Source of the DNA: Chara braunii
Lineage: Eukaryota > Streptophyta > Charophyceae > Charales > Characeae
Direction: 5' to 3'
Assembly: GCA_003427395.1 (NCBI GenBank)
Contig: BFEA01001040.1
Location: forward strand, 147,743-185,893
DNA: 38,151 nucleotides
Shown here: one piece after another, positions 30,430 to 38,151 of the stretch
Layout of the letters: each line of letters opens with the position of its first letter
Numbering within the stretch: the first letter of the stretch is position 1
Translations under genes and position numbers: made by a program
The notes under the pieces: model-generated
What the model saw: only the letters and a program-made list of their open reading frames with translations
The model's database searches: none
Told to the model about the DNA's origin: nothing

Positions 30430-30612
30430 TTCAATTGTTTATGTTAACCAATCCTGACATTTGAGCAAAAGGAATTGATTAGAGAACAAACCCCTGTGCC
30501 AAGGGATATGTGCATCAACCTGTGTTATGATAAATGCAGTCCAACAGTCATACACCTTGGTGTCAATAGTTGTTTGACCAGATGGGTTTTTTAAGAGCTC
30601 AAGCGAAGTCCA

Positions 30613-32274
30613 TCAAATCCCTGAGAGAGGAGCCGTAGTAGTCGCAGCGCGATTAACTATAGCATCAATTATCGGGAAGTAAAGAATATCCTTCCGACCC
30701 TTCACATTTGTCGGTGTTAATCTGATCCAATCCATTCCTGGGTAAGAACTGATACAATACGCAAGAATCAACCACTTCGTGGCCTCTGGTATAACTAAGT
30801 CATGAAAAGGCTCTTCATGAAATTTAAAATATGGTATGATAAGTTGAGCTTGCTGCGTAACAACTGTGAGCAAATGTAATTGACCATCAATAGCTAAAAA
30901 GATCAAGGGCACAACAACAGTTGGCTGGCCAGCGGCCATGACTTCCACAATAGATCCTGGGAAAGTACATGCACACACAGCCAGTCCAGGAGTTGTGTCA
31001 CCCTGTCGGCGAGCAATACTCTCTGCATCAATCTGTATCTCACGTTGCTCAGACAGTCTCAATTGTTCACGTTCTGCCATATCAGCCCATGACACGTGTT
31101 TATCTCTGTCGTTCTTCGGAATATCAATACTCCCACCGTGATCAGGTCTTGCATATGGTTTTTGGGCTTGCGTTTTAGGTCCACCAGCGAGTATCTTTCT
31201 TCTTGGCACTGACAGAAGACCTTTTTGAGGGTGCATGTACTCTTTTGGCCCTCCGTATGAGAGAGGGGACTTAGGAGCCAAACGAGTATCGTCATTGGTG
31301 TATTTACCAGGCTCATGATTAATCACAGGTGTAGACTCTGTCTATAGGTTCAGCATGTTTTGTTCTGCGAAGGGCATATTCAACAGAGGCGGGTTTATAG
31401 TGGCACCCACGTTGACACAACAGTGGACTGACCAACAGATTTTCCAGCATCCGAAACAACTGCGGCTGATGGTGAGGGCCTACCCATAGGGGGAGGATTA
31501 GAAGTTGGGCCTCCACTGGTCGAACCTCTCCCATGTCCAGAAGGAGCAGATCCTGATGATGTGCCCTGTCCAATCACGGGTGGGGGGGGTCCTGAAGAAG
31601 GACCCATACCAGATGTCTGGCCTGTTGAGGTCTATACACATTTTTTTGGACACCGAGAATCACCCGATTTGTGACCGTACTATCTGCACTCCCTGCACCA
31701 GGGGCTGTCTTGGGTCACAACTTCAACTTTATGCCAGCCATGGTGCGATTGAACTTTGAGATATTTACTGATCCGAGATTTAGCCCAAGGGTGAAGATCA
31801 TATCTTCGATTGACAAACCGAGGTTTCAATTTGTTTTGCTCCGGAGGATAAGCTTTGAGGACCTCCCCAAACGCTTTAGTAACCGATGCTTTCAAGAAGG
31901 GCATTGCAATGAGTGGCACTATGAGAACCCTAATCCAATATACTGAAGCCTGAACGTCCTCTCTGACTTTCGCTTGTTCAGCAGGGGTAGCCCACAGTTT
32001 GTACAACACTCTACATATTTCTCCTCCAACAGTCACCTGTTCCTCTTTTTGCACTATATCTACCAAGCAATTTCTGAGGGCATGGTTAACTGCTAAATAG
32101 GAACCATATTAGCTCCTTCGGGCTTAACTCTACCCCTGTGTCCACTTTCCATCCATCTTCCGCCGAGCGGATCCATGATTCTTTATGTGCAAAAGGCACG
32201 TTGTTTTTGAGGCCCTGAAATATAACTAAACTTGCATGGTGTCTCAGATACTCAACTGTAGCATTTGAGGCCAT
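30613..32274 (-). pseudogene. LINE ORF1 (DUF4283-like region, CCHC knuckle, long tail)
   Basis: RNA-binding protein of the LINE. The start Met at 32274 opens MASNATVEYLRHHASLVIFQ. After a frameshift near 32080, a region with RVLIVPLIAMPFLKASV, ARFV-like PRFVNRRYDL and KVEVVTQDSPWC resembles the DUF4283 region of plant LINE ORF1. The CCHC knuckle starts CREC (about 31685), has TAG where a Gln-like residue sits, then YGHKSGDSRC. A Gly/Pro/Ser-rich linker (31607-31395) changes frame at about 31330 into a 237-aa frame (31326-30613) with HVSWADMAEREQLRL and an unassigned C-terminal part. ORF2 starts 183 bp downstream. Confidence 0.7.
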
Positions 32275-32299
32275 TGGGTTAAGATCAATAATGACCGTA

Positions 32300-33288
32300 T
32301 CAGAGCCTTAGTCTCGTGAGGCGGCAGATCTCCCGGGTGCGAGATTCACACAGATACGACGTCATGAAGAAGGAGACACGGAAGCAGCAATCGGCCAACT
32401 CATGAGAATCCGAGTGGTGGAAAACTGCAACCACGACAGATGGGTATATGAGTCTACTACACCGATCTGTAGACTCCACTTTGACCCGCCCGAGTGGGAA
32501 TGGAAGGGAGGTAAAGAAATGCAAATCTCGGAGTATACTGTTAAAGGAGGATACAAAGCAGCACGGACCCTGCCTCAAACCCAAAGCACGCTCATCAAAA
32601 GATGGGAGAGAGACTCACTGCTCCAGGCAGCAGACCTGCACGACCTCGATTGGTCCACATATGCCAAGATAATGCCCACTGCCCACCGAGCCCTCCAGTG
32701 GCAGATCATCCACAGATGCTGCCCACACCCGATTGGCTAGTATCACGGACATACTTGGAACAGAGAGGTATCCTCTCACCAATCTGCTCCTACTGTGGGA
32801 AAGCTACCCAACCAGCCAGAGCAACGCTGGAACACTGTTTACTAACTTGTCCAATGGTCGCCCAGCTATGGCGCTGGTGGGATTCGGCATGGCACCACCT
32901 CACAGGTCAACACCTCCCATGGGATCCTGCGTTAATTCTGCTGAATAAGCGCACTCCCGTAACTCAACAATGGGATGCCTTCGAAACAAACCTATTTTCC
33001 TACACCCGTTTGTTAGTCCTACTTCTAGCATGGAGAATGAGGTGTTCCCACGAACGGAGTGGTTGTGCTTTTAGTTTCCCCCAGGCCAGGGAAGCAATTA
33101 TCAACACAATCACCACCCATACGCAACAGGCAGGGAAAAAGCTAAAGCAACAGCTGCAATCCTCCAAAGACCACCAAGAGAAGCAGCAATGCCTGACCCT
33201 CTTTCACGCCATTTGGCAGGACAAACAAATTGCTCTTCGAATTGTACTCCCAGTCAAATATCCAGTGGAAAAGATGGGTAGCAACTGA
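32300..33288 (+). pseudogene. LINE ORF2 C-terminus with zf-RVT zinc-binding domain
   Basis: Plus-strand 3' part of LINE ORF2. Frame 32402-32740: DRWVYESTTP, EYTVKGGYKAARTL, HRALQWQIIHR. After a frame change at about 32712-32725: TPDWLVSRTYLEQRGI, CSYCGKATQPARATLEHCLLTCP and AQLWRWW. The CxxC...HxxxxC pattern followed by a Trp-rich stretch is the zf-RVT domain of plant L1-type RTs. The frame ends at TGA 33286-33288 after a basic, Gln-rich tail. The junction with the opposed part lies at about 32275-32310. Confidence 0.82.
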
Positions 33289-33585
33289 ACCCACCTGGCA
33301 GCGTCTCCCGGTGCATAGATTTCAACTACCGTACCCAGATCAGAACTTCATCCTCGTCCCTTCTTCCTAAACTACCCCTCTTCTCACCTGCCCCTATCCC
33401 CAAACCATTCCGCCACCCCTCCACACCCTGCAATCCCCCCACCCCTCCACCCCCATGCCCCTTATGCCCAGGGAGAAGCGACAAAGATACAGCAAGACTG
33501 CCAGAAACAGCACCTTACGGAGAGCAAGAGCAACAACTCCACATTGCCAGGCAAAATAAATGGCCTAGAGGCAGACAGATGAGGC
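33289..33585 (+). other. LINE 3' untranslated region
   Basis: C-rich then A-rich non-coding sequence from the ORF2 stop to the first poly(A) tract, without open frames. The LINE transcript may instead run on to the A29 at 34236-34264. Confidence 0.5.
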
Positions 33586-33653
33586 AAAAAAAAAAAAAAA
33601 AAAAAAAAAAATGAGGCAAAAAAAAAAAAAAAAAAAAAAAAACAGATGAGGCA
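33576..33653 (+). mobile_element. poly(A)-only insert(s) between CAGATGAGGCA direct repeats
   Basis: CAGATGAGGCA at 33576-33586 and again at 33643-33653 bounds A26 (33586-33611), a third partial copy TGAGGCA (33612-33618) and A25 (33618-33642). The block is target sequence, poly(A), target, poly(A), target, with no element body. It looks like one or two retro-insertions consisting only of tail, with target-site duplication. If so, flanking DNA including 33654 on belongs to the same pre-insertion sequence. Slippage-mediated duplication is the alternative. Confidence 0.6.
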
Positions 33654-34113
33654 AGCCTAACGCAGTGGAACCACAAAAAGACAAGACAGAGGGCGAGGAG
33701 CCGTGACGGGCCAAGGTACTTAGCAAAAAGTCAAAGACAAGAAAGGTGTGCCGGATCAGTCACGAGTGCAACGACCAGGGGAAGAAGAAAGGGAGGACAG
33801 CCAGCCAGCCTACCTGCTCAGGACACTAAGCACAGAAACCAGAACCGGGAACCAGTGGCAACAAAGGACCTTCCGACAGTGGGAAACAGAAATAATGACT
33901 TTTGCAAATAACCCTTCCCAGTGCCCTTTCTTCTAAGCTATGGATTCAGCAAGCTCGGTCACCCTCTTTGGGGTAGCAAATTAGACAAGCACTTCAGTAA
34001 CCTAGAGTGCGAACAGGCTATCATCATCACCTTGGGTTAACAGACCCAACTGGATGCAAATAACACCACAAAAGATCTGTTCAATCATACAATCTGTTCT
34101 CAGAATGTTCAGG
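33654..34113. other. non-coding stretch, no gene recognised
   Basis: A 62-codon frame (33748-33936) has no known similarity. The stretch may be part of a long LINE 3' UTR ending at the A29 of 34236-34264. Confidence 0.35.
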
Positions 34114-34235
34114 GATGCTGGACCCACTTTCCAGTAGGTGCTGCTCCCCACCAATAGATGGAGCCTCCCTGGGAGTGCTAGAGGTGTCTGCTCTTACCAG
34201 CACCCTTAGCACCCTCTCGGGTTGTTCTGTGTGTG

Positions 34236-34264
<29 letters not shown>
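34114..34264 (+). mobile_element. retroposon 3' end with A29 tail, copy 1
   Basis: Shares CCACCAATAGATGGAGCCTC, a TGGGxGTGCTA block, GGTGxCTGCTC, CAGCA and AGCAC in register with 35460-35568, and both end in a poly(A) run at the same place. Two copies with a common 3' end and tail define a retroposon family (5'-truncated LINE copies or SINE). The family is not recognised. Confidence 0.65.
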
Positions 34265-34266
<2 letters not shown>

Positions 34267-34565
34267 TATTGTCCCGCTACATCGTCATTTTCTTCTCCAG
34301 AAAGGAAGCAATGCCGAATCATATCACACAACTGATCTCTCTGTGGATCCATTTGGACACCCCAACTACCAGATCAGAGTGATGGGGCAATCAGCCGTTA
34401 TGAAAAATTAGTTCAGCGGAAAAAGGGAGCAGAGGTTGTCTCCATAACCAAGCCCGAGCACAATCCGAAGACAAATACCCACAATCCACAAGCAACTTTA
34501 TGAAGGTATCAATCGATAACTGAAAAGACAATACTTGAGCATTCAGGCATCTCTCCGAAGCCAAG
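34265..34565. other. non-coding stretch, no gene recognised
   Basis: Unique-looking sequence between poly(A) tracts. No open frame of note and no structure seen. Confidence 0.4.
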
Positions 34566-34570
34566 GGCAG

Positions 34571-34605
<35 letters not shown>

Positions 34606-34628
34606 AGAAAAAAAAAAAAAGGCAGGTT
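34566..34628 (+). mobile_element. poly(A)-only insert flanked by GGCAGGTT duplications
   Basis: GGCAGGTT occurs immediately before (34566-34573) and after (34621-34628) a 47-bp insert consisting of T, A29, GGAG and A13. The 8-bp duplication has the form of a target-site duplication, and the insert has no body. This is a second, independent case of the structure seen at 33576-33653. Confidence 0.65.
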
Positions 34629-35459
34629 ATTCCCACTGTGAGAGGCTCACAACCTATTATCCAATCGTAATCAAGTTAACAATGCAATACTTCCCTCCGC
34701 CCAAGCTTCGAGCCAACCGATGATGGCAGAAATTTCAACCATCTCTTATGAGCAGACCGATTACATCCTTAGTTCACCATCAGTAAATTGCGCCAAAGTA
34801 CTATCATTTAGGTGAAGCAATCCTCAACAACCAAGTTTTAAGATCGTATTTGAATTAGCACCTCTTCATTTCCGCCCGCCTCAATTTCAGATGGAACAAT
34901 CAAGGAAAAGGTTTCGTCACCTTTCAAAGTATTCCAACCCTATCCTGAATAACATCATCACAGCTATTCCATATAGCGAAACTGAAAACTATCGTCGGCA
35001 ACCCAATCCTCTTGAAGCCTACGAGCTTTCCAGTCAAACAGTCTTTCGTTGAATCAATACAGAGTCAGCAGCTGAATTAAGCACAACCAATATTAATGTA
35101 AACCGATCCACCCAATCAGCGAGGGAACCTCTAAATAATCTTCGATTCAAGGCACAAGCTATAAAGCCCTGGTTCTCCTTTCTCCAACCGGAAGAGAACT
35201 AATCACCCTGTTCACCATCACGCATATTCTTTGTTTAGCGAGGGGGAGAACTATTCACACAATCATCGGAATCCCGATTATTAGTGTAGGAGGAATCATT
35301 TGTCATATTACCTTTAGGGCATAATTCGCAAACTCAACCACGTCGCCGTGTTTTGACTACAAAGCCCACATTTCTTGCCAACATCACATGCAGTATCGAT
35401 CCACCACAACTTGCCAACCGAATTCCATATCATCAGCTCCGAATTTCAATACACTTCTC
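34629..35459. other. non-coding stretch, no gene recognised
   Basis: About 830 bp without long open frames or repeats seen by eye. Its right part may include the 5' portion of the retroposon ending at 35568. Confidence 0.4.
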
Positions 35460-35568
35460 ACCGACATGCATTACCCACCAATAGATGGAGCCTCCACCTG
35501 GGTGCTAACGGTGACTGCTCGTATCAGCAGCACTAGCACTGGCAGGAGGGATGTTAAAAAAAAAAAAA
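35460..35568 (+). mobile_element. retroposon 3' end with A13 tail, copy 2
   Basis: Second copy of the 34114-34264 sequence, same strand, with the same CCACCAATAGATGGAGCC core (from about 35476) and a terminal A run (35556-35568) that continues as GAGAAAA. Tail length and 3'-terminal bases (GATGTT versus GTGTGTG before A) differ. Confidence 0.65.
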
Positions 35569-35607
35569 GAGAAAACTACGGCGCAGTCAGGGTTACAGTT
35601 TGTAATT

Positions 35608-35694
35608 GCATTTGAAACTGCGTTTTAGCAGTTTAGTCAGAGCCCGAGTTTCAATTGCATTTGAAACTGTGTTTAGCAGTTTGAAACTCGGGCT
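35608..35694. repeat. 49-bp direct repeat plus 14-bp perfect inverted repeat
   Basis: GCATTTGAAACTG(C/T)GTTT starts at 35608 and at 35657. AGCCCGAGTTTCAA (35641-35654) is the exact reverse complement of TTGAAACTCGGGCT (35681-35694), leaving a 26-nt loop. A strong stem-loop at DNA or RNA level; no gene beside it. Confidence 0.8.
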
Positions 35695-35745
35695 GGCTTT
35701 TTCTAGCAGTTCAGTCAGGCACATGGCCGTTTCTTTCTTTCTTGG

Positions 35746-35828
35746 TTTTTTTTTTTTTTTTTTCCCCGGTCGCCTGCCGCGCCGCGCCGTGCCGCTCCGC
35801 GGCTGGAAAAAAAAAAAAAAAAAAAAAA
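35746..35828. repeat. T18 - 43-bp GC-rich core - A22 foldback
   Basis: Poly(T) at 35746-35763 and poly(A) at 35807-35828 flank a core (35764-35806) of almost only G and C (GCCGCGCCGCGCC type). The homopolymers can pair over up to 18 bp, closing a GC-rich loop. It could be two opposed retro-inserts or a single foldback element. Confidence 0.85.
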
Positions 35829-35849
35829 GCAGCCCCATGGTTGGGCCAC

Positions 35850-35975
35850 GGCCGAGATGTCTCGGCCACACCCCAGACTGGCCACGGCCGAGATGTCTCG
35901 GCCACACCCCAGACTGGCCACGNCCGAGATGTCTCGGCCACACCCCAGATTGGCCAGGGCCGAGATGTCTCGGCC
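35850..35975. repeat. 36-bp tandem repeat with GGCCGAGA-TG-TCTCGGCC palindrome, four units
   Basis: The palindrome starts at 35850, 35886, 35922 and 35958, exactly 36 bp apart. Units 1-3 continue with ACACCCCAGA(C/T)TGGCCA(C/G). The ambiguous base at 35923 falls in unit 3, where all other units have G. Each unit can form an 8-bp GC-rich hairpin with a 2-nt centre, and TGGCCA at the unit end adds a second dyad. It begins 22 bp after the T/A foldback. Confidence 0.92.
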
Positions 35976-36110
35976 ACAGCATCGATTCGCAGGCACTACC
36001 CTTCACAGGCAAACGCGAAGTCTCAAGAGTAGCCTACTCTGAAAAGTGGGGGCCTCGGGGCAGGGATGGAAGCCAAAAAAAGAAAAAAGAAAAGAAGAAA
36101 TAAAAAAGTT

Positions 36111-36129
36111 CGCAGCCAGGATGGCTGCG
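36111..36129. repeat. short hairpin CGCAGCC-AGGAT-GGCTGCG
   Basis: Perfect 7-bp stem with 5-nt loop just after an A-rich purine stretch (36074-36108). Isolated; no adjacent gene shows whether it acts as a regulatory dyad. Confidence 0.6.
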
Positions 36130-36437
36130 TATAGACCGATGTCTTTTGTCATTTAGCGGGCGGTTTCCATTTGGGGAATGTCGTGGACCGGGTAAGTGGG
36201 TTTAGAGGGCGTCGCTGCGCGAGAAATAGGGTCGCGGTCGCCAACCGGGCACCGACCGGTAGTCTTGTCAGGGAGCGTGGTGGCGGTCGCGGGAGAATGT
36301 GCGTCCGGTAGTAACTGTGCTTTCCATATATAGGAGTGTCTTTCCGTTATCCGACTGTTCGTTCTCGATTGAAATCGACGGTACCGTATTAGTTTGGTCA
36401 GTCTACGTTTTTTTTAGTTTTTTTTTTCCCCCAACCG

Positions 36438-36760
36438 TCTGCACTTGTCCACAAACACGACCGGGTTCGCGCGCTAAATCCTTACAAATCCTTACCTCGC
36501 CCTGGCAGTCCCGTGCTGCCAGCTTTTCAGTTTCCCCCCTCCCCCCCCACTGTCTGCATTTCTCCACAAACACGCCCGGATTCGCACATCGAATCCTTAC
36601 TTCGTTCTGGCAGTCCCGTGCTGCTAGCCACCCGTTACGCCTGTCTGCACTTCTCCAGAAACACGGCTGGGTTCGCGTTTGAAATCCAATCGGGAGGCGA
36701 AATGGTACCTCGCCCTGGCAGTCCCGTGCTGCTAGCTGCCGGCTACCGTAGCTCCCGTCG
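36438..36760. repeat. three diverged tandem units (GTCTGCACTT ... CTGGCAGTCCCGTGCTG)
   Basis: Units begin with GTCTGCA at about 36438, 36554 and 36643. They share CTCCA(C/G)AAACACG, a GGGTTCGC/GGATTCGC block, ATCC and then CTGGCAGTCCCGTGCTGC(C/T)AGC. Spacing differs through indels. Minor-satellite-like; open frames through it are not conserved. Confidence 0.8.
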
Positions 36761-36794
36761 GCCGGGCTCGTCATTTTTTTTTTCTGTCTGCATG

Positions 36795-36990
36795 CGGCCG
36801 TAACTTCTGCCAGATTCGTTGGAATACGGGCTATCGTTAAAGCGCAGGCAATGTGCATCACGACCACTCTGGCTGTATGCGGCCGTAACTTCTGCAAGAT
36901 TCGTCGGAATACGGCAGGCAGTGTGCATCACGACCACTGGTTGTACACGGCCGTAACTTCTGCCAGATTCGTCGGAATACGGGCTACCGT
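36795..36990. repeat. three tandem units (CGGCCGTAACTTCTGC ... TACGG)
   Basis: CGGCCGTAACTTCTGC at about 36795, 36880 and 36948, each followed by CAGATTCGT(C/T)GGAATACGG or a near match. The first two also carry GTGCATCACGACCACT, which recurs alone at about 37077. Unit lengths are 85 and 68 bp. Confidence 0.85.
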
Positions 36991-37009
36991 AGGGCGCATG
37001 TTCTCACGC

Positions 37010-37140
37010 AGGGGCCAAGTCCACCTAGCGCAAGGGCCAAGTCCCACTAGCGCAGGGGCGCATGTTATTACGCAGTGTGCATCACGACCACTCTGTCTTC
37101 CCTTTTCCCCCTTATTGCGCAGGGGCCAAGTCCCACTAGC
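37010..37140. repeat. three copies of GGGGCCAAGTCCCACTAGC
   Basis: Copies at about 37010-37030, 37031-37051 and 37119-37140, the first two adjacent. GCGCATGTT(A/C)T(T/C)ACGCAG occurs twice among them (about 36995 and 37058). The third copy forms the outer end of the foldback at 37122-37287. Confidence 0.8.
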
Positions 37141-37287
37141 AGCATTCAGTTTCCTCAACGCCTGAATCTGGACGTGTTCGTGGGGATCTGCGGTTGAGGA
37201 AACTCAACGCCAGTTCTGCACATCTCCTCAAACACGCCCAGATTCAGGTGTTTAGGAAACTCAACGCTGCTAGTGAGACTTGGCCCC
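37122..37287 (+). repeat. foldback with two 70-nt arms and 26-nt loop
   Basis: 37122-37191 and the reverse complement of 37218-37287 align over 70 nt without gaps and with about 10 mismatches, some of which become G:U in RNA. The outer ends share GGGGCCAAGTC and the middle shares CCTGAATCTGG. Size and loop resemble plant hairpin small-RNA precursors or a small foldback transposon. No TATA box or flanking gene was identified. Confidence 0.75.
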
Positions 37288-37570
37288 AGGTCTCGTTTCG
37301 CCTGTGGTTGGAAGCAAGCCAAGTCGGACAGCCGCGGAGTGTTCAGAAGAGAACCAACCAGTTGTTGGGAAGGCCGCACACCCGCCGCTGATGTCACTCA
37401 CTCGATTGGGTGAGGTAGGTAGTGGCATCTCACGAGATCTGAGGAGGGGACATTGCGCGATAGGGTCTTTCTGTCCAGGTGCAGGTAGTCCGCATCTTCA
37501 CAGACATGTCTATTTCACTGAGTCTCTCTCCGAGACAGCGCCCAGATCGTCGGATTGTACTCTCATCTTG
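37288..37570. other. non-coding stretch, no gene recognised
   Basis: No structure or gene recognised. Short open frames exist on both strands but overlap one another and lack domains. Confidence 0.35.
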
Positions 37571-37925
37571 ACAGTGCTCCTTATCCTCGTCGGAGTCGCC
37601 TCCTCCTCCTCTATGTCCTGCTTCTCCTCCCTTACCTCCTCCTCCTCTTCCTTTTCTCCTTCTCCAGGTTCTCATCCGCTTACTGCCATCTAGTACTTCG
37701 TGTTCTCGGGCTAACTTCTCCTCTACCTCTACCTCTACCTCCTCCCTCTTCCTCCCCCTTCTTCTCTCGAATACTCACGTGTTGCCCGTTTCCCATCTTC
37801 GCTGAACTTCTCTTTTTCCTCCCCTCCTTCTCCTCCTCCTCCTGTACTTCTCCTGCTGTCTGTAAACTTTTCCTCTTCTTCTCCTCCTCTCTCTCTCTCC
37901 TGCTCCTCCCCCTAGCTCTCGGCGC
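37571..37925. repeat. pyrimidine-rich CTC/TCC low-complexity tract
   Basis: Plus strand is almost only C and T with many CTCCTC/CCTCTT runs. The minus strand reads as Glu/Lys/Arg/Gly-rich frames (37979-37680 and 37675-37430) with an AGGTAAGGG-like donor between them. An exon with charged low complexity cannot be excluded, but translations on both strands are simple. Confidence 0.7.
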
Positions 37926-38151
37926 TTTCTTGCTCCCTTCTTCCTTCACCTCAGCTGATGGATCGCGAGTGCTATACACAAAGTGACTCTCGACCTTTCG
38001 CTTGAAAGATCGTAGAAGCTTCCATTGCGGGGCTATGATGCTTTGCTGCTGACGTGTACGCTTGTATTACTACCAAGGAGATGGGTGAATCCCGACTCCA
38101 ACTGTGAATGCTGCATCGAAGATCGCATGCACTAGTTCCCTCTCCCCCCCC
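37926..38151. other. window end, nothing recognised
   Basis: Unique-looking sequence ending in a C-rich run at the window edge. No feature supported. Confidence 0.4.

Larger units (their letters stand above)
28816..33611. mobile_element. L1-type LINE with inverted 5' part (twin-priming structure)
   Basis: Left part reads on the minus strand from 32274 (ORF1 start) down to about 28816 (first RT motifs). Right part reads on the plus strand from about 32300 (late ORF2) through the 3' UTR to poly(A). The RT core between them is missing. The 5' end of the inverted part abuts the 3' part, the arrangement predicted for twin priming during target-primed reverse transcription. No convincing target-site duplication was found at the outer left edge, so two independent opposed insertions remain possible. 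The true 3' end could be 33611 or 34264. Confidence 0.6.

Noticed and set aside
28800-33653. Target-site duplication of the LINE (GTCAGCATGGGG versus CAGATGAGGC)
   Set aside because: Only loosely similar; not accepted as a duplication, so twin priming rests on order and orientation alone.
35850-35975. CRISPR-like array (palindromic repeats at regular 36-bp spacing)
   Set aside because: Spacer-equivalent parts are identical between units and the context is a eukaryotic repeat region; this is a tandem satellite.
37430-37986. Possible Leu-rich (plus) or Glu/Lys/Arg-rich (minus) gene
   Set aside because: Both are translations of a CTC/TCC low-complexity tract; no domain or non-repetitive exon supports either strand.

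Overview
The window is eukaryotic nuclear DNA made almost entirely of decayed transposable elements, microsatellites, poly(A) tracts and satellite-like repeats. I recognise no intact host gene, rRNA, tRNA gene or CRISPR array. The element mix is a Helitron with HUH-Rep plus PIF1-type helicase, a Ty3/gypsy element, an L1-type LINE with a plant-style ORF1 (DUF4283-like region plus CCHC knuckle) and a zf-RVT tail, and tRNA-derived SINEs. This fits a plant-lineage genome, perhaps a bryophyte or streptophyte alga; that placement is inference. A 180-base N gap and two isolated ambiguous bases show a draft assembly.

Layout. 1-2.1 kb: poly(A)/T-rich sequence, SINE copy 1, short repeats and a (TCAA)n tract. 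2.1-3.4 kb: an array of about 61-bp monomers, each holding a dyad around a fixed AACTTATG centre, duplicated as two blocks about 784 bp apart. 3.4-6.9 kb: no recognisable gene. 6.9-7.1 kb: SINE copy 2 and a candidate Helitron 3' end. 7.1-16 kb: a minus-strand Helitron whose 3' part occurs twice in tandem (copy A 7.6-10.3 kb, copy B from 10.3 kb), joined at a (CT)n tract next to an ambiguous base. Copy B keeps HUH and tyrosine residues in Rep, but the Walker A lysine is lost and the frame is broken many times. 16-18 kb: (GT)n and non-coding sequence.

18.1-28.2 kb: a plus-strand degenerate Ty3/gypsy element preceded by at least five diverged copies of an unrecognised protein domain of about 100 residues. 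Its RT-RNase H frame runs about 1.75 kb without a frameshift but holds six stops, mostly readable as C-to-T/G-to-A changes. 28.8-33.6 kb: LINE sequence arranged as an inverted 5' part (ORF1, endonuclease, start of RT) head-to-head with a sense 3' part (zf-RVT, 3' UTR), as expected of a twin-primed insertion.

33.5-38.1 kb: poly(A)-only inserts flanked by direct repeats, two copies of a shared poly(A)-tailed 3' end, a T18-GC-rich-A22 foldback, a 36-bp palindromic satellite, several short tandem families and a foldback with 70-nt arms. No intact pathway or operon is present. The most unusual signals are the hairpin array, the unassigned repeated domain, the poly(A)-only inserts and the 70-nt foldback.
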